Below are positions 18,280 to 26,205 of a stretch of 64,000 nucleotides of DNA, one piece after another. The translations under genes and the position numbers were made by a program. The notes below the pieces were generated by a model that saw only the letters and a program-made list of their open reading frames with translations, had not been told where the DNA came from and did not search any database. Numbering within the stretch: the first letter of the stretch is position 1; every line of letters begins with the position of its first letter. The DNA lies in contig NZ_CAMLDC010000022.1 of the NCBI RefSeq assembly GCF_946478805.1, positions 12,566-76,565 of the forward strand, written 5' to 3'. The stretch comes from an uncultured Fluviicola sp. GTDB lineage: Bacteria > Bacteroidota > Bacteroidia > Flavobacteriales > Crocinitomicaceae.

Positions 18280-18665
18280 TTCGTAAAAAACGCTTTCATG
18301 CCGGGGTAGAATCCTCGTCCATGAGTGATATCATGTTCTTCTTGCTTTTGTTCTTTTTGATTATCTCGACATTGGCAAACCCGAACGTGATTACGGTTCC
18401 GCTTCCTGATGCAAAGGATACCGGAAAAACAACTACACAACACCTGACTTTAACCGTAACCAGTGAGAAAAAATATTATCTGGACAAGGAAGAAGTGACT
18501 CCTGAAAACCTGGAAGTCCGCTTATTACAGGAAACAAAATTGCGAAAAGATGAAACCGTAGTGCTTCGTCCTGCGTATGACCTGGATGTACAGGAATTGA
18601 TAGACTTATTGCAACTTGGACTGAAACATCAATTGAAGTTTGTAATTGCTACCAAGGCCGGATAA
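18270..18665 (+). CDS. exbD: ExbD/TolR-type transport protein
   Basis: This is the proton-motive partner of ExbB. The 131-residue protein has a single TM (~20-38) with the functional aspartate D20 just at its start (SSSMSDIMFFLLLFF), followed by a small periplasmic domain. The start overlaps the exbB end by 10 bp. It is the second gene of the exbB-exbD-TonB series. Confidence 0.9.
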   Translation: MAIIRKKRFHAGVESSSMSDIMFFLLLFFLIISTLANPNVITVPLPDAKDTGKTTTQHLTLTVTSEKKYYLDKEEVTPENLEVRLLQETKLRKDETVVLRPAYDLDVQELIDLLQLGLKHQLKFVIATKAG

Positions 18666-18714
18666 GAACTGTAGTTGATTACAATCACCGCGGTTTCATT
18701 TAAAATCAAGAAAT

Positions 18715-19461
18715 ATGTCTATTCGTGTTGAAACGGAACAAACTTACGGGTTCAGAGATCGTAAAATAGCCGGGATAATCGCATTCACGGCTTTTGTGTT
18801 GTTAGCCGCCCTGCTTGGTTTTATCGGATACCATATTTCTAATCCCCCGTTGCCAAAACAGTTAGCCTCTGAGGAAATGACACTTATTCCTCTTGATGCC
18901 CAGATTTTGGAACAAGGCCGTAAAGATGGTGGATCGGGAACTCCTGCCAAAGCAGAAAAATCAAGAATGACACCACAACAAATGGATCAGATCCTAACGC
19001 AACAGAACAGTACTTCACATGCGAAATCAGGGAATTCCAATATCACGAACACACACACACCGAACAATAATCCTTCAAATGCGAAATATGTGAGTGACAA
19101 TCCATTTGCAACCGGTGGAATCAATGAAGGTAAATACGGAGGAGAGAATAATACAGTAATGCACGATAATCAAGACAGTGATTCCAAATTGACAGAAAAG
19201 GTAAATCGTTTCTTGATCAAAACCCCGAATACGACGAATATCAAATCAGACGAAAACTGCAAAATTGTCTTAGCTGTTTTGGTAGATCCGAATGGAACTA
19301 TTATTGGAAGTCCGGCTATGGTAAAGGGCAGCTCTACGACCAACAATATGGCCTTGGTCAACCAGGTAATCGGCACAGTAAAGAATCAAGCGAAATTTAA
19401 TAAAGTGGATGCAACAAAGAATACGAAGGAGACAATAGCCATTCGTATTATCGCAAACTAA
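18715..19461 (+). CDS. TonB-like energy transducer, copy 1
   Basis: The 248-residue protein has a cytoplasmic stub with the motif FRDRKIAGIIAF, one TM (~19-41), a flexible Ser/Asn/Thr-rich linker, and a C-terminal domain (ENCKIVLAVLVDPNGTIIG ... ITIRIIAN type) resembling the TonB C-terminal fold. It is a clear paralog of the next gene: the N-terminal TM, the segment SDNPFxTGG and the C-terminal ~75 residues align almost residue for residue, while the linkers differ. Position after exbB-exbD supports a TonB role; the Pro-rich linker of classical TonB is missing. Confidence 0.72.
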   Translation: MSIRVETEQTYGFRDRKIAGIIAFTAFVLLAALLGFIGYHISNPPLPKQLASEEMTLIPLDAQILEQGRKDGGSGTPAKAEKSRMTPQQMDQILTQQNSTSHAKSGNSNITNTHTPNNNPSNAKYVSDNPFATGGINEGKYGGENNTVMHDNQDSDSKLTEKVNRFLIKTPNTTNIKSDENCKIVLAVLVDPNGTIIGSPAMVKGSSTTNNMALVNQVIGTVKNQAKFNKVDATKNTKETIAIRIIAN

Positions 19462-19544
19462 TTTGCTAAAAGACATTAAAAAAATGAACTATTTCGTCCT
19501 TCAGTGGTAAATTAAGGAATAGGAAAAACATAAAACGAATACAC

Positions 19545-20318
19545 ATGGAAGAATTTGGTTTAGAAACAGAAAAAGCTTACGAAATAAAAGATCGTAAAGT
19601 TGCCGGAATCATCGCCCTATCCGCGTTTGTATTGCTACTGGCTATTCTGCATTTCCTAGGATACCGCATTCCTACTCCTCCACTTCCTGAACAATTGCTG
19701 TACAAGGACATGGAAATGGAACTCATCCCTCTGGAATTGCAAGACTTACCAACAGGCACCGGTGGTGGTGGATCCGGAACTCCTGCAAAAGTGGAGCAAA
19801 CAGACAAAACGCCGCCTCAAAGAGAGCAAATACTGACAGACAAAAGCAGTGCTACACATGTGAAAGAGGGAGGCTCAAGATTCAATAATACAGACAACCC
19901 CAACAACAATCCTCCAAGCGGGCAACATGTTAGTGACAATCCATTCGGAACAGGCGGAAGCGGCGGTGGAAGCGGTTCAGGAAACGGACAAGGAATTGGA
20001 AACGACGATGGAAACGGAACCGGACCAGGAGCTGGCGGTGACGGATCAGGTGGAAACGTAAGACGCTACCTGGTTGAAGAACCCAATACGACCAATATCA
20101 AATCCGATGAGAATTGTAAGATTATCTTGTCTGTTCTGGTGGATCCGAACGGAAACATCATTGGAAAGCCAACCTTCGTGAAAAGCAGCTCCACTACAAA
20201 TGATATGGTTTTGATAAACCAGGTTGTGAACGCTGTTAAGAATCAGGCCCGGTTCAATAAAATCACCGGTTCGAAGAATATGAAACAAGCGATTACCATT
20301 CGCATTGTTGCAAACTAG
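19545..20318 (+). CDS. TonB-like energy transducer, copy 2
   Basis: This 257-residue tandem paralog of the preceding gene has the same IKDRKVAGIIALSAF start and TM (~20-42). Its linker is very Gly-rich (about residues 118-166) instead of Asn-rich. The C-terminal domain carries the shared motif TTNIKSDENCKI and ends in TIRIVAN. One cysteine per copy is conserved. The pattern of conserved ends and diverged linker points to a tandem duplication with relaxed linker constraint. Confidence 0.72.
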   Translation: MEEFGLETEKAYEIKDRKVAGIIALSAFVLLLAILHFLGYRIPTPPLPEQLLYKDMEMELIPLELQDLPTGTGGGGSGTPAKVEQTDKTPPQREQILTDKSSATHVKEGGSRFNNTDNPNNNPPSGQHVSDNPFGTGGSGGGSGSGNGQGIGNDDGNGTGPGAGGDGSGGNVRRYLVEEPNTTNIKSDENCKIILSVLVDPNGNIIGKPTFVKSSSTTNDMVLINQVVNAVKNQARFNKITGSKNMKQAITIRIVAN

Positions 20319-20394
20319 TTTTCGTTAAAAGTCGTTTAAAAAGAGAATTTCTTCATTTTTACTTGTAGATTTAAACTGGTTTACAAAGAGGTTT

Positions 20395-21342
20395 ATGTTA
20401 TTCGTATATATTCTATTTATACTCATTATTATTTTTTCACTCTACCAATATGTAGATAATAGCGAGTGGGAGGAATTTCACGCGAAAAATTTCAAAACAA
20501 TTTTCGAGCATCGGAATAAACGGTATGGAGCTTACCAGATCAGAAGCAAGCAACCTACTATCATGATGTATGTTCTCCTTGGAGTGGTTTTGTTGGGAGT
20601 GATTGCGGTATATGCCAAAACGATAGTAGACAATTATGAGGGTCTGAATGCCATGACCTTCAGCGATGTTTCAGACACGACCCAGTTTACGCTAAATAAC
20701 CAGAACGTAGAAGAAACTCCTCCATCCCAATTCAATTACCAGGGAGAAAATGGAGATGGGCTTCCCGAAGCAAAGGACGGGGGTGAAAAAGCGGAAGATA
20801 ATCCCGAAACGGATCAGGCTTCCCAGGAACAACCGCGACCAAAACCTGAAAAAACAAAACCCAGATCTCCGGAAGAATCCATCCAGGATTTTGAGAAACA
20901 GCAATTCGAAATGACCGGTGGTGCCGCTGAAAGGGAAAAGATCCAAAAGGATATGGAACAACGCAAGAAAGAGCGTGAAGAAAAGAAAAGACAACAACAG
21001 AAACAGGAAGGTGGAAACGGTGGGAATATCGGTACAAATAGCGGTGTCCAGGGAAAAACACTTGCCGAATGGAATATGAACGGGCGAAAACCTCACCAGA
21101 ACAATCCGGATTACATTAAAATTCCGGGTTACATGTGTGGAAAAGGGGTCAATGAGAAAATCGTGGTAAAAGTGAAAGTGAATTCCAATGGCGATGTGTA
21201 TTGGGCACAATCACAAGCACCGGAAGGAGCAAATCCATGTTGTGTCGAACAGGCGATGAATTACGCGAAGAAATCACGCTTCGAATACGCGGCTACTCCA
21301 ATCCAGGAAGGAACCATCACTTATTATTTCAAGGCACAGTAA
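20395..21342 (+). CDS. TonB-family protein, third type
   Basis: This 315-residue protein differs from the two copies upstream. It has two N-terminal hydrophobic segments (~2-20 and ~55-77) flanking the motif EHRNKRYGAYQIR, which is the typical N-terminal signature of Bacteroidetes TonB proteins. A Glu/Lys/Gln-rich, partly Pro-rich linker follows, containing a likely coiled coil at ~180-205. The C-terminal domain ends GTITYYFKAQ and has three cysteines. It ends 4 bp before folC, so the ExbB-ExbD-TonB series probably runs into folC. Confidence 0.75.
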   Translation: MLFVYILFILIIIFSLYQYVDNSEWEEFHAKNFKTIFEHRNKRYGAYQIRSKQPTIMMYVLLGVVLLGVIAVYAKTIVDNYEGLNAMTFSDVSDTTQFTLNNQNVEETPPSQFNYQGENGDGLPEAKDGGEKAEDNPETDQASQEQPRPKPEKTKPRSPEESIQDFEKQQFEMTGGAAEREKIQKDMEQRKKEREEKKRQQQKQEGGNGGNIGTNSGVQGKTLAEWNMNGRKPHQNNPDYIKIPGYMCGKGVNEKIVVKVKVNSNGDVYWAQSQAPEGANPCCVEQAMNYAKKSRFEYAATPIQEGTITYYFKAQ

Positions 21343-21346
21343 TCAC

Positions 21347-22591
21347 ATGAATTATCCCGAAACCATCGATTGGTTGTTTCAACAATTTCCAGCTTACCAT
21401 AACTTAGGTGCGCAAGCTTATAATCCGGGACTGAAAAACATCGAAGAACTGAGTGCCTTTTTCCATAATCCGGAAAAGGAATTGCGCTTCATTCATGTGG
21501 GAGGAACCAACGGAAAAGGTTCGGTTTCGAACATGTTGGCCTCTATTCTCACTGAAAGTGGCGAGAAGGTCGGATTGTTCACTTCCCCTCACCTATTCGA
21601 CTTCACAGAACGGATTCGCATCAATGGTGCTACAATCGACGAGCAATTTGTAATTGAATTTTGCGAAAAAGTGAGGAATCACTCCTGGAATATTGAACCT
21701 TCCTTCTTTGAAATTACCTGGATGATGGCCATTCAATACTTCAATCAGCATCATTGCTCTATCGTCGTGGCCGAAGTTGGTTTGGGAGGTCGATTGGATG
21801 CAACGAATATCATCCGTCCCATTATTTCCGTCATCACCAACATCGGGTTGGACCACGTGAATATTTTGGGTGATACCCGTGCGAAAATCGCCTTTGAAAA
21901 AGCAGGGATTATTAAACGACATATTCCAGTTGTAATCGGAGAGGTCGATCCGGAAACTTTTCCGGTTTTCGAAAGCGTTTCCAAGGAAATGGAAGCCGAA
22001 ATCATCGTCCCAAAAAATGTGGAATCCTTGCCAAAAGGAATTATCGGTTACCAGGTCGGGAATTACCGTATCGTTTCCGCAGTGTGTGATTACCTGGAAG
22101 GACAGCACTTTTCATGTGATCAAGCAACTCGCGAACGGGGAATCCGAAACCTGAAAAAAAATACCGGGTTCTTTGGCAGGATGGAGGTCATTTCACAAAA
22201 ACCATTAACAATCGTGGATTGCGCGCACAATGCGGAAGGAATCCATGCCTTGTTTGATTCTATCAAAAATCTGAACCAAGGAACGCTTCATTGTATCTAT
22301 GGAACCAGTTCGGATAAGGATCTGGATGCTATTCTGGATGAATTTCCAGCAGATGCCCATTTTTATTTCACCACTTTTGCCAATCCGAGAAGCGCCAATT
22401 TGGACGATTTAATGGAAAAAACAGGTTTACGGGTAGAAAAAAAACAATTTTTTAATTCTCCGGTAAAAGCATTATCAAAAGCGCAAGAATCTGCAAACAA
22501 AGCCGATACGATTTTAATTTTCGGCTCGTTCTTTTTGGTTCATGATTTTTTTGAAGTTTTTTTCAAAAATTCACTTGCAGAAAAGAAATAA
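21347..22591 (+). CDS. folC: Bifunctional folylpolyglutamate / dihydrofolate synthase
   Basis: It adds glutamate to dihydropteroate and folates. The 414-residue protein has the Mur-ligase-like P-loop VGGTNGKGSVSN (51-62), the folate motif TSPHLFDFTERIRING, VGLGGRLDATNI and the second-domain motif IVDCAHNAEGI. It lies 4 bp behind the third TonB gene. The promoter of tRNA-Val begins inside its last codons. folK at 47.4 kb is another folate gene but unlinked. Confidence 0.96.
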   Translation: MNYPETIDWLFQQFPAYHNLGAQAYNPGLKNIEELSAFFHNPEKELRFIHVGGTNGKGSVSNMLASILTESGEKVGLFTSPHLFDFTERIRINGATIDEQFVIEFCEKVRNHSWNIEPSFFEITWMMAIQYFNQHHCSIVVAEVGLGGRLDATNIIRPIISVITNIGLDHVNILGDTRAKIAFEKAGIIKRHIPVVIGEVDPETFPVFESVSKEMEAEIIVPKNVESLPKGIIGYQVGNYRIVSAVCDYLEGQHFSCDQATRERGIRNLKKNTGFFGRMEVISQKPLTIVDCAHNAEGIHALFDSIKNLNQGTLHCIYGTSSDKDLDAILDEFPADAHFYFTTFANPRSANLDDLMEKTGLRVEKKQFFNSPVKALSKAQESANKADTILIFGSFFLVHDFFEVFFKNSLAEKK

Positions 22592-22604
22592 TGCCTTATA
22601 TTTG
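22575..22604 (+). promoter_or_regulatory. Promoter of tRNA-Val
   Basis: TTG at 22575-22577 and TATATTTG at 22597-22604, exactly 19 bp apart, form an ideal Bacteroidetes promoter. The -33 part lies inside the end of folC. Transcription would start near 22611, ~43 nt before the tRNA. Confidence 0.72.
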
Positions 22605-22653
22605 CACTCGCGTTTGAGTTACAACGGTAGCTCGCTAAACGAAAATAAAATAC

Positions 22654-22731
<78 letters not shown>

Positions 22732-22743
22732 CCACGAAAGTAG

Positions 22744-22776
22744 AAAAAGGCCTTGCAGATTTGTGAGGCTTTTTTA
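22744..22776 (+). terminator. Terminator after tRNA-Val
   Basis: AAAAAGGCCT ... AGGCTTTTTT (one bulged G) followed by T residues. It separates the tRNA transcript from the GIY-YIG gene, which begins 20 bp later. Confidence 0.7.
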
Positions 22777-22796
22777 TTTGTAGAAATCCACTATTC

Positions 22797-23096
22797 ATGT
22801 TCTACACTTACATTCTCTACTCCAAGTCAACAGATTCATTTTACAAAGGATCGACCCAAGATATTCAAGAACGCCTTAGAAAACATAATGGAAGGTTTGA
22901 AAAAGCGACACGATTTGGAGCACCTTGGATATTGCTTTGGTATATGGAAAAACCATCTAAAGGTGAAGCTCAAATTCTAGAATACAAACTCAAAAATTTA
23001 TCTCGAAAAAGAACATGTGATTTCATGCTAAAATACATTGACGGAGTCGGCGGACCTGACGAATTGCTTCTTATAAAGCAATTGTCAGGATGCTGA
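22797..23096 (+). CDS. GIY-YIG family endonuclease
   Basis: The 99-residue product is a single GIY-YIG nuclease domain. The first strand MFYTYILYSKSTDSFYKGST holds the YIL...FYKG form of the GIY-YIG motif, followed by the catalytic Arg region IQERLRKHN (R26 or R28). The glutamate metal ligand is probably E58 in the helix GEAQILEYKLKNLSRKR. Stand-alone domains of this UvrC/SLX1-like size are common in Bacteroidetes and mostly unstudied. It sits inside a segment bounded by the tRNA-Val 3' end and its duplicate, so a homing role is plausible. The C-terminal tail (DGVGGPDELLLIKQLSGC) is encoded by DNA that folds into hairpins. Confidence 0.88.
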   Translation: MFYTYILYSKSTDSFYKGSTQDIQERLRKHNGRFEKATRFGAPWILLWYMEKPSKGEAQILEYKLKNLSRKRTCDFMLKYIDGVGGPDELLLIKQLSGC

Positions 23097-23111
23097 CCGT
23101 AGCGTCAGCAT
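23062..23111 (+). repeat. Two adjacent hairpins at the right junction of the insert
   Basis: Hairpin 1: AATTGCTT / AAGCAATT (23062-23069, 23076-23083, 6-nt loop). Hairpin 2: ATGCTGAC / GTCAGCAT (23090-23097, 23104-23111, 6-nt loop), containing the TGA stop and touching the right 23-bp repeat. An alternative pairing GTCAG (23084-23088) with CTGAC (23093-23097) would exclude hairpin 2. Confidence 0.7.
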
Positions 23112-23133
23112 TCGAATCCGTCATTCCCCACCA
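23111..23133 (+). repeat. Right copy of the 23-bp direct repeat (tRNA-Val 3' end)
   Basis: It is identical to 22709-22731, including the CCA. The bases upstream (23104-23110) only loosely resemble the tRNA T stem, so no second functional tRNA exists here. Confidence 0.9.
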
Positions 23134-23134
23134 A

Positions 23135-23176
23135 AAAGAAAAAAGCGAATTACGAAAGTAGTTCGCTTTTTTCTTT
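23135..23176 (+). terminator. Strong terminator after the GIY-YIG insert
   Basis: A perfect 15-bp stem, AAAGAAAAAAGCGAA with its complement at 23162-23176. The loop contains ACGAAAGTAG, which also occurs just after the first tRNA copy (22733-22742). Confidence 0.85.
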
Positions 23177-23340
23177 TTACCTCATTCTCCCTCTGTTTCT
23201 CATTCTGACCTTTTTCCTTTTCAGAACGAGAATGAGGAAAATCCCGGTTCGAAGCTAAGATTTAAACTCCTCCCGAAAAGCTTAAAAAAAGAAATCTTGA
23301 CTAGATTCGTCAATAAGAAAACACTAAAAACCGCATAACA

Positions 23341-24174
23341 ATGAAAAAATCAATTGGCCTTCTTTGTGCAATTCTCTCATTATTCCTTTGCACAAATTAT
23401 TCTTTTACTCAAAAAGTAATCTATGATGAGGACACGATAAAAATTGATGGAAAACCTTATGCGATAATGAAAAAGAAAAACGCAGGTCCGATGAGAAGTG
23501 ATTTTGCTGTTAGCAGTTTATCGGGGACAGAACTTCTGTATTTTAAATCTACCTTGCGCGATTGGACGGGAAGTGGCTTTCGGTTTGGTCAAGGCGAAGA
23601 ATTATATTATCGGGTTAATTTTATAGCAACCGGCAGCAAAGCGGATTTAAAGTATTATAATGGGAATGGTTTTGCAAAATTAGTAGTGGAAAATAATCTG
23701 ATAAAAGGAAACACTATTGATCCGGAATCTGAAAAAAGATTCATTCAGCTTAATAATGGCTGGTTTCCTTCCAATTCTAATTCCCAACCTGACAAGTCAC
23801 CAGCGGTAATAGTGAATATTAACAATAACAACGGAGGATCAGGAGAGAATACAACTATTCCGGCAGCAATTGCTCCAAAATCAAAGTCCCCTGTTACAAT
23901 AGAAGGAAATCAAATCATTCGGGATGGAGCCACTATTGGAAAATTCAAGCAGGAAACGACATCCTCTGCTTATTCACAAAAATCAGTTATTGTTATTATT
24001 TATTCCGAAGGAGGTGAAAAAGTTGCAGAAGCATCCGCTCCATTTGAAAACCCTCAGGAATGGAATGTCAAGACTCTCACCGACAATAAAACATTTAACC
24101 TTTTGTATGATTCACCAAACGAAAAAGAAAAGCTTTTCAAATGGCTGGCTGACAAAAATTATTTGACAAATTAA
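23341..24174 (+). CDS. Exported protein of unknown function
   Basis: The 277-residue product is not recognised. It has a signal peptide (~1-24, SFTQ), a mixed beta-rich N-terminal half with the segment EELYYRVNFIATGSKADLKYYNG, a low-complexity Asn/Gly linker (NINNNNGGSGENTT, ~158-171), and a C-terminal repeat of the idea 'IEGNQIIRDGATIGKFKQE', which looks like a short beta motif. It could be periplasmic. The upstream region (23199-23236) has an imperfect inverted repeat CTCATTCT / AGAATGAG. The genes around it are unrelated, so context gives no function. Confidence 0.72.
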   Translation: MKKSIGLLCAILSLFLCTNYSFTQKVIYDEDTIKIDGKPYAIMKKKNAGPMRSDFAVSSLSGTELLYFKSTLRDWTGSGFRFGQGEELYYRVNFIATGSKADLKYYNGNGFAKLVVENNLIKGNTIDPESEKRFIQLNNGWFPSNSNSQPDKSPAVIVNINNNNGGSGENTTIPAAIAPKSKSPVTIEGNQIIRDGATIGKFKQETTSSAYSQKSVIVIIYSEGGEKVAEASAPFENPQEWNVKTLTDNKTFNLLYDSPNEKEKLFKWLADKNYLTN

Positions 24175-24267
24175 AAAGTTTCAGCGGTTAAATCTTTTGC
24201 ATTTTCACCTTTTTCATGCTTCAAAAAATTGTACCTTAAGAGATAATCTCCTTCAATACAATGAAAT

Positions 24268-24678
24268 ATGAAAACATCCCTCTTTCAAAACGTGATGAGA
24301 ATCCTCCTTGGAACATTTATGTTATTGGCAGGTATCGGTCATCTAACCTTCCAACGAACAGAATTCCTGGCACAAGTTCCCCGCTGGCTTCCCGATAGCC
24401 CGAGTTTTATGGACTTCATTGTCGTCTCATCTGGAGTTGTGGAAATTATTTTTGGATTAGCTATGATATTTTGGGTAAAACAAAAAATCAAAGTTGGGAT
24501 TGCATTAGCCATTTTCTATGTCCTTGTTTTCCCGGGAAACATATCGCAATACACCAATGGAATTGACGCTTTTGGATTAGATACCGACCTAAAACGATTG
24601 ATCCGGTTATTTTTCCAACCCGTGCTGATCTTATGGGCCCTTTGGTCAACCGGAGCATTCAACAGAAAAGCAACATAA
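24268..24678 (+). CDS. DoxX-like integral membrane protein
   Basis: The 136-residue protein has four TM segments (~8-25, ~48-70, ~74-92, ~110-130) and the DoxX-type start RILLGTFMLLAGIGHLTF, with conserved PRWLP after the first helix. DoxX proteins of this type are small quinone- or redox-associated membrane proteins of mostly unknown role. It is convergent with the MarR-AraC pair and has no obvious operon partner. The function is not assigned beyond the family. Confidence 0.78.
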   Translation: MKTSLFQNVMRILLGTFMLLAGIGHLTFQRTEFLAQVPRWLPDSPSFMDFIVVSSGVVEIIFGLAMIFWVKQKIKVGIALAIFYVLVFPGNISQYTNGIDAFGLDTDLKRLIRLFFQPVLILWALWSTGAFNRKAT

Positions 24679-24867
24679 ATTTGTGTAATTGTGCCGGGGA
24701 TTCAATCCCTGTTAAGTTGTCTATCCGTCTTCCTTTTGCTAAGGAGAAACCGAGGCAAGATAGCAGTTTCAATCTTCTTCGACTACCAATTCAATTCCAT
24801 TTTGCTCGAAAGACCTAATGTATCAGATTGTTTTGCTACTATTGAAGTGATAACACGACAAAACCAA

Positions 24868-24901
24868 AAACACCGCCCGGAATCAAATCCAAGCGGTGTT
24901 T
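24868..24901 (-). terminator. Terminator of the AraC-MarR transcript
   Basis: AAACACCGC / GCGGTGTTT (24868-24876, 24893-24901). On the minus strand it is followed by TTTTTGGTTTT. The 24679-24867 stretch before it shows no supported gene. Confidence 0.75.
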
Positions 24902-24923
24902 ACAAAACTGATAGGAAGATCAC

Positions 24924-25379
24924 CTATTTCTTACAATTGCTTGCAATCTGAGTCATCACCTTCGTAGCAATTTCCATTTCTTCCTGGGTAAGCCCGGTTA
25001 GAGCAGTTGCCCGATTGGTCGGAATTACTTCATCCATTGCATCCATTGCGTCCAATGCTTTCTGGGTCACCAGGATATCCATCTTGCGGCGATCTGTTTT
25101 GTTGATCTTACGCTTGAGGTATTTCGCCTCGACCAGCAGGTTAATCATTCGGTTCACAGAAGCTGCGTCCTTAAAAACCAATTCTGAAATCTCGTTTTGT
25201 TGGATCTTGGGGTTTTCAATCAAACAACGGATGACCAGCCACTGATCAATTGTAATCTGGTGTCCCAAAGACCTTAATCGAGCTTGTGCGAATTGCCGAT
25301 AAGTTCTAATAGCTCTGTCGATCTTATAAAAAATAATCGAATCTAGTTTTTCCACTTGTAAAATGTTGTTGTAGTACAT
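24924..25379 (-). CDS. MarR-family transcriptional regulator
   Basis: The 151-residue winged-helix regulator shows the MarR helix-turn-helix layout ITIDQWLVIRCLIENPKIQQNEISELVFKDAASVNRMINLLVEA (in two blocks, ~42-85) and the wing motif RKINKTDRRKMDILVT with the conserved D-R-R. Flanking helices form the dimer interface. It lies 29 bp downstream of an AraC-type gene, probably co-transcribed. The nearest candidate target is the MFS exporter at 26.2-27.5 kb, as MarR genes often sit beside exporters; this is inference. Confidence 0.88.
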   Translation of the reverse strand: MYYNNILQVEKLDSIIFYKIDRAIRTYRQFAQARLRSLGHQITIDQWLVIRCLIENPKIQQNEISELVFKDAASVNRMINLLVEAKYLKRKINKTDRRKMDILVTQKALDAMDAMDEVIPTNRATALTGLTQEEMEIATKVMTQIASNCKK

Positions 25380-25408
25380 GATAAATTGAGTTATAGTAAT
25401 AACGTCAA

Positions 25409-25753
25409 TTACTCACTCCAAGTTGCATTCCGTGGACAAAATCCGTGAATTCTTTTAAAAGCCTTGCTAAAAGAGGCCAAATCCGCATACCCGAAAATCG
25501 AACTGATCTCTGTCCAGGTATAGGAATTTTCCACGTGTAACTTTCTGGCCCTCTCCATTTTAAGAATCCGGAAATAGCTTGCCGGACCGATTCCTACATA
25601 GGTTTTGAAGCTTTTATTCAATTTTGAAATTGAAAAGCCGATCATCCGCGCATGATTCGCAATATCGAAATGCTCATGCGGATGTTCATTCATGTATGCA
25701 ATCAGTTTTTCAATTGCCTTACTGTCTTCCGGGTGCAATATCTTATTCATCAT
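25409..25753 (-). CDS. AraC-type DNA-binding domain protein (domain only)
   Basis: The ~114-residue product consists almost only of an AraC/XylS double helix-turn-helix: HFDIANHARMIGFSISKLNKSFK and ISSIFGYADLASFSKAFKRIHGFCP. It lacks the ligand-binding N-terminal domain of typical ~280-residue AraC proteins. It resembles short Bacteroidetes AraC proteins related to the C-terminal domain of two-component hybrids. The start was moved from a TTG (25756) to the adjacent ATG at 25753 (25750 also possible). It is the first gene of a likely pair with the MarR gene. Confidence 0.85.
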   Translation of the reverse strand: MMNKILHPEDSKAIEKLIAYMNEHPHEHFDIANHARMIGFSISKLNKSFKTYVGIGPASYFRILKMERARKLHVENSYTWTEISSIFGYADLASFSKAFKRIHGFCPRNATWSE

Positions 25754-26174
25754 CAAAAGATTACCAAAACAAAGGTAATGATTGATACATCAATTAATTG
25801 TTCAAAATCACTTTATATTACCACTTGTCATTGATTCTGAACCGCTTACAAATTCGGGTAAAAACAGACAACAAAAAACCAACTGAAAACACTGATTTTT
25901 GGAGAAACAAATAAAAATAAAGGATATGATTCACTGGTTCTCAAAGCAACTTAGCATTATCGATCTTTTCGCAATTTTCGGTAAAAAATAACTTCAGATA
26001 TTTCTTCAACCCAGTTGGGTGGTTTCGCTTCTGTTTTTATGGAGATATAGAGTACAGTTAGGTAATAGGTGTTAAGATGCTTCAGCATTTGACAAAGCAA
26101 AACGAACGAAACCTACCCGATAGTTATCGGTAGAAGAAAAAACAGCTTTACGGCTGAGTAAATTAAAGATGAGA
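25754..26174. other. Non-coding stretch of ~420 bp upstream of the AraC gene
   Basis: No supported gene is seen in either strand. It contains a palindromic motif CTACCCGATAGTTATCGGTAG-like at 26113-26133 (arms CGATA/TATCG) and several short A-rich tracts. The AraC promoter probably lies at the left end (AT-rich 25760-25850) but no clear TTG/TANNTTTG pair was found. Confidence 0.5.
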
Positions 26175-26205
26175 AGCCCTCCTTCTAGCTAGTGAGGGCT
26201 TTTTT
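26175..26205 (+). terminator. Plus-strand terminator-like hairpin inside the end of the MFS gene
   Basis: AGCCCTC / GAGGGCT (26175-26181, 26194-26200) is followed by TTTTTT on the plus strand. The MFS stop codon lies in the loop. The T run is on the strand opposite the MFS gene, so it would end an unidentified rightward transcript. Confidence 0.5.

Larger units (their letters stand above)
22732..23133 (+). mobile_element. 402-bp tRNA-associated insert carrying a GIY-YIG nuclease gene
   Basis: The segment starts right after the CCA of tRNA-Val and ends with an exact 23-bp copy of the tRNA 3' end. Its only gene is the GIY-YIG nuclease at 22797-23096. There is no integrase or transposase. It also carries a terminator just after the tRNA (22744-22776) and two hairpins before the right repeat. 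An intact tRNA on one side and a 3'-end duplicate on the other is the usual result of integration into a tRNA gene, here with a nuclease in place of a recombinase. Mobility itself is inferred. Confidence 0.68.

Noticed and set aside
20692..21210. A 172-codon antisense frame opposite the third TonB gene
   Set aside because: Shadow of a biased, linker-rich coding sequence; no start context, and the sense gene has clear domains.
23046..23053. GTCGGCGG inside the GIY-YIG gene matches tRNA-Val bases 22701-22708
   Set aside because: An 8-base match is too short to claim a third degenerate tRNA copy; flanks do not align.
24691..24951. An 86-codon plus-strand frame between DoxX and MarR
   Set aside because: No homology signature; it overlaps the MarR terminator and the end of the MarR gene.
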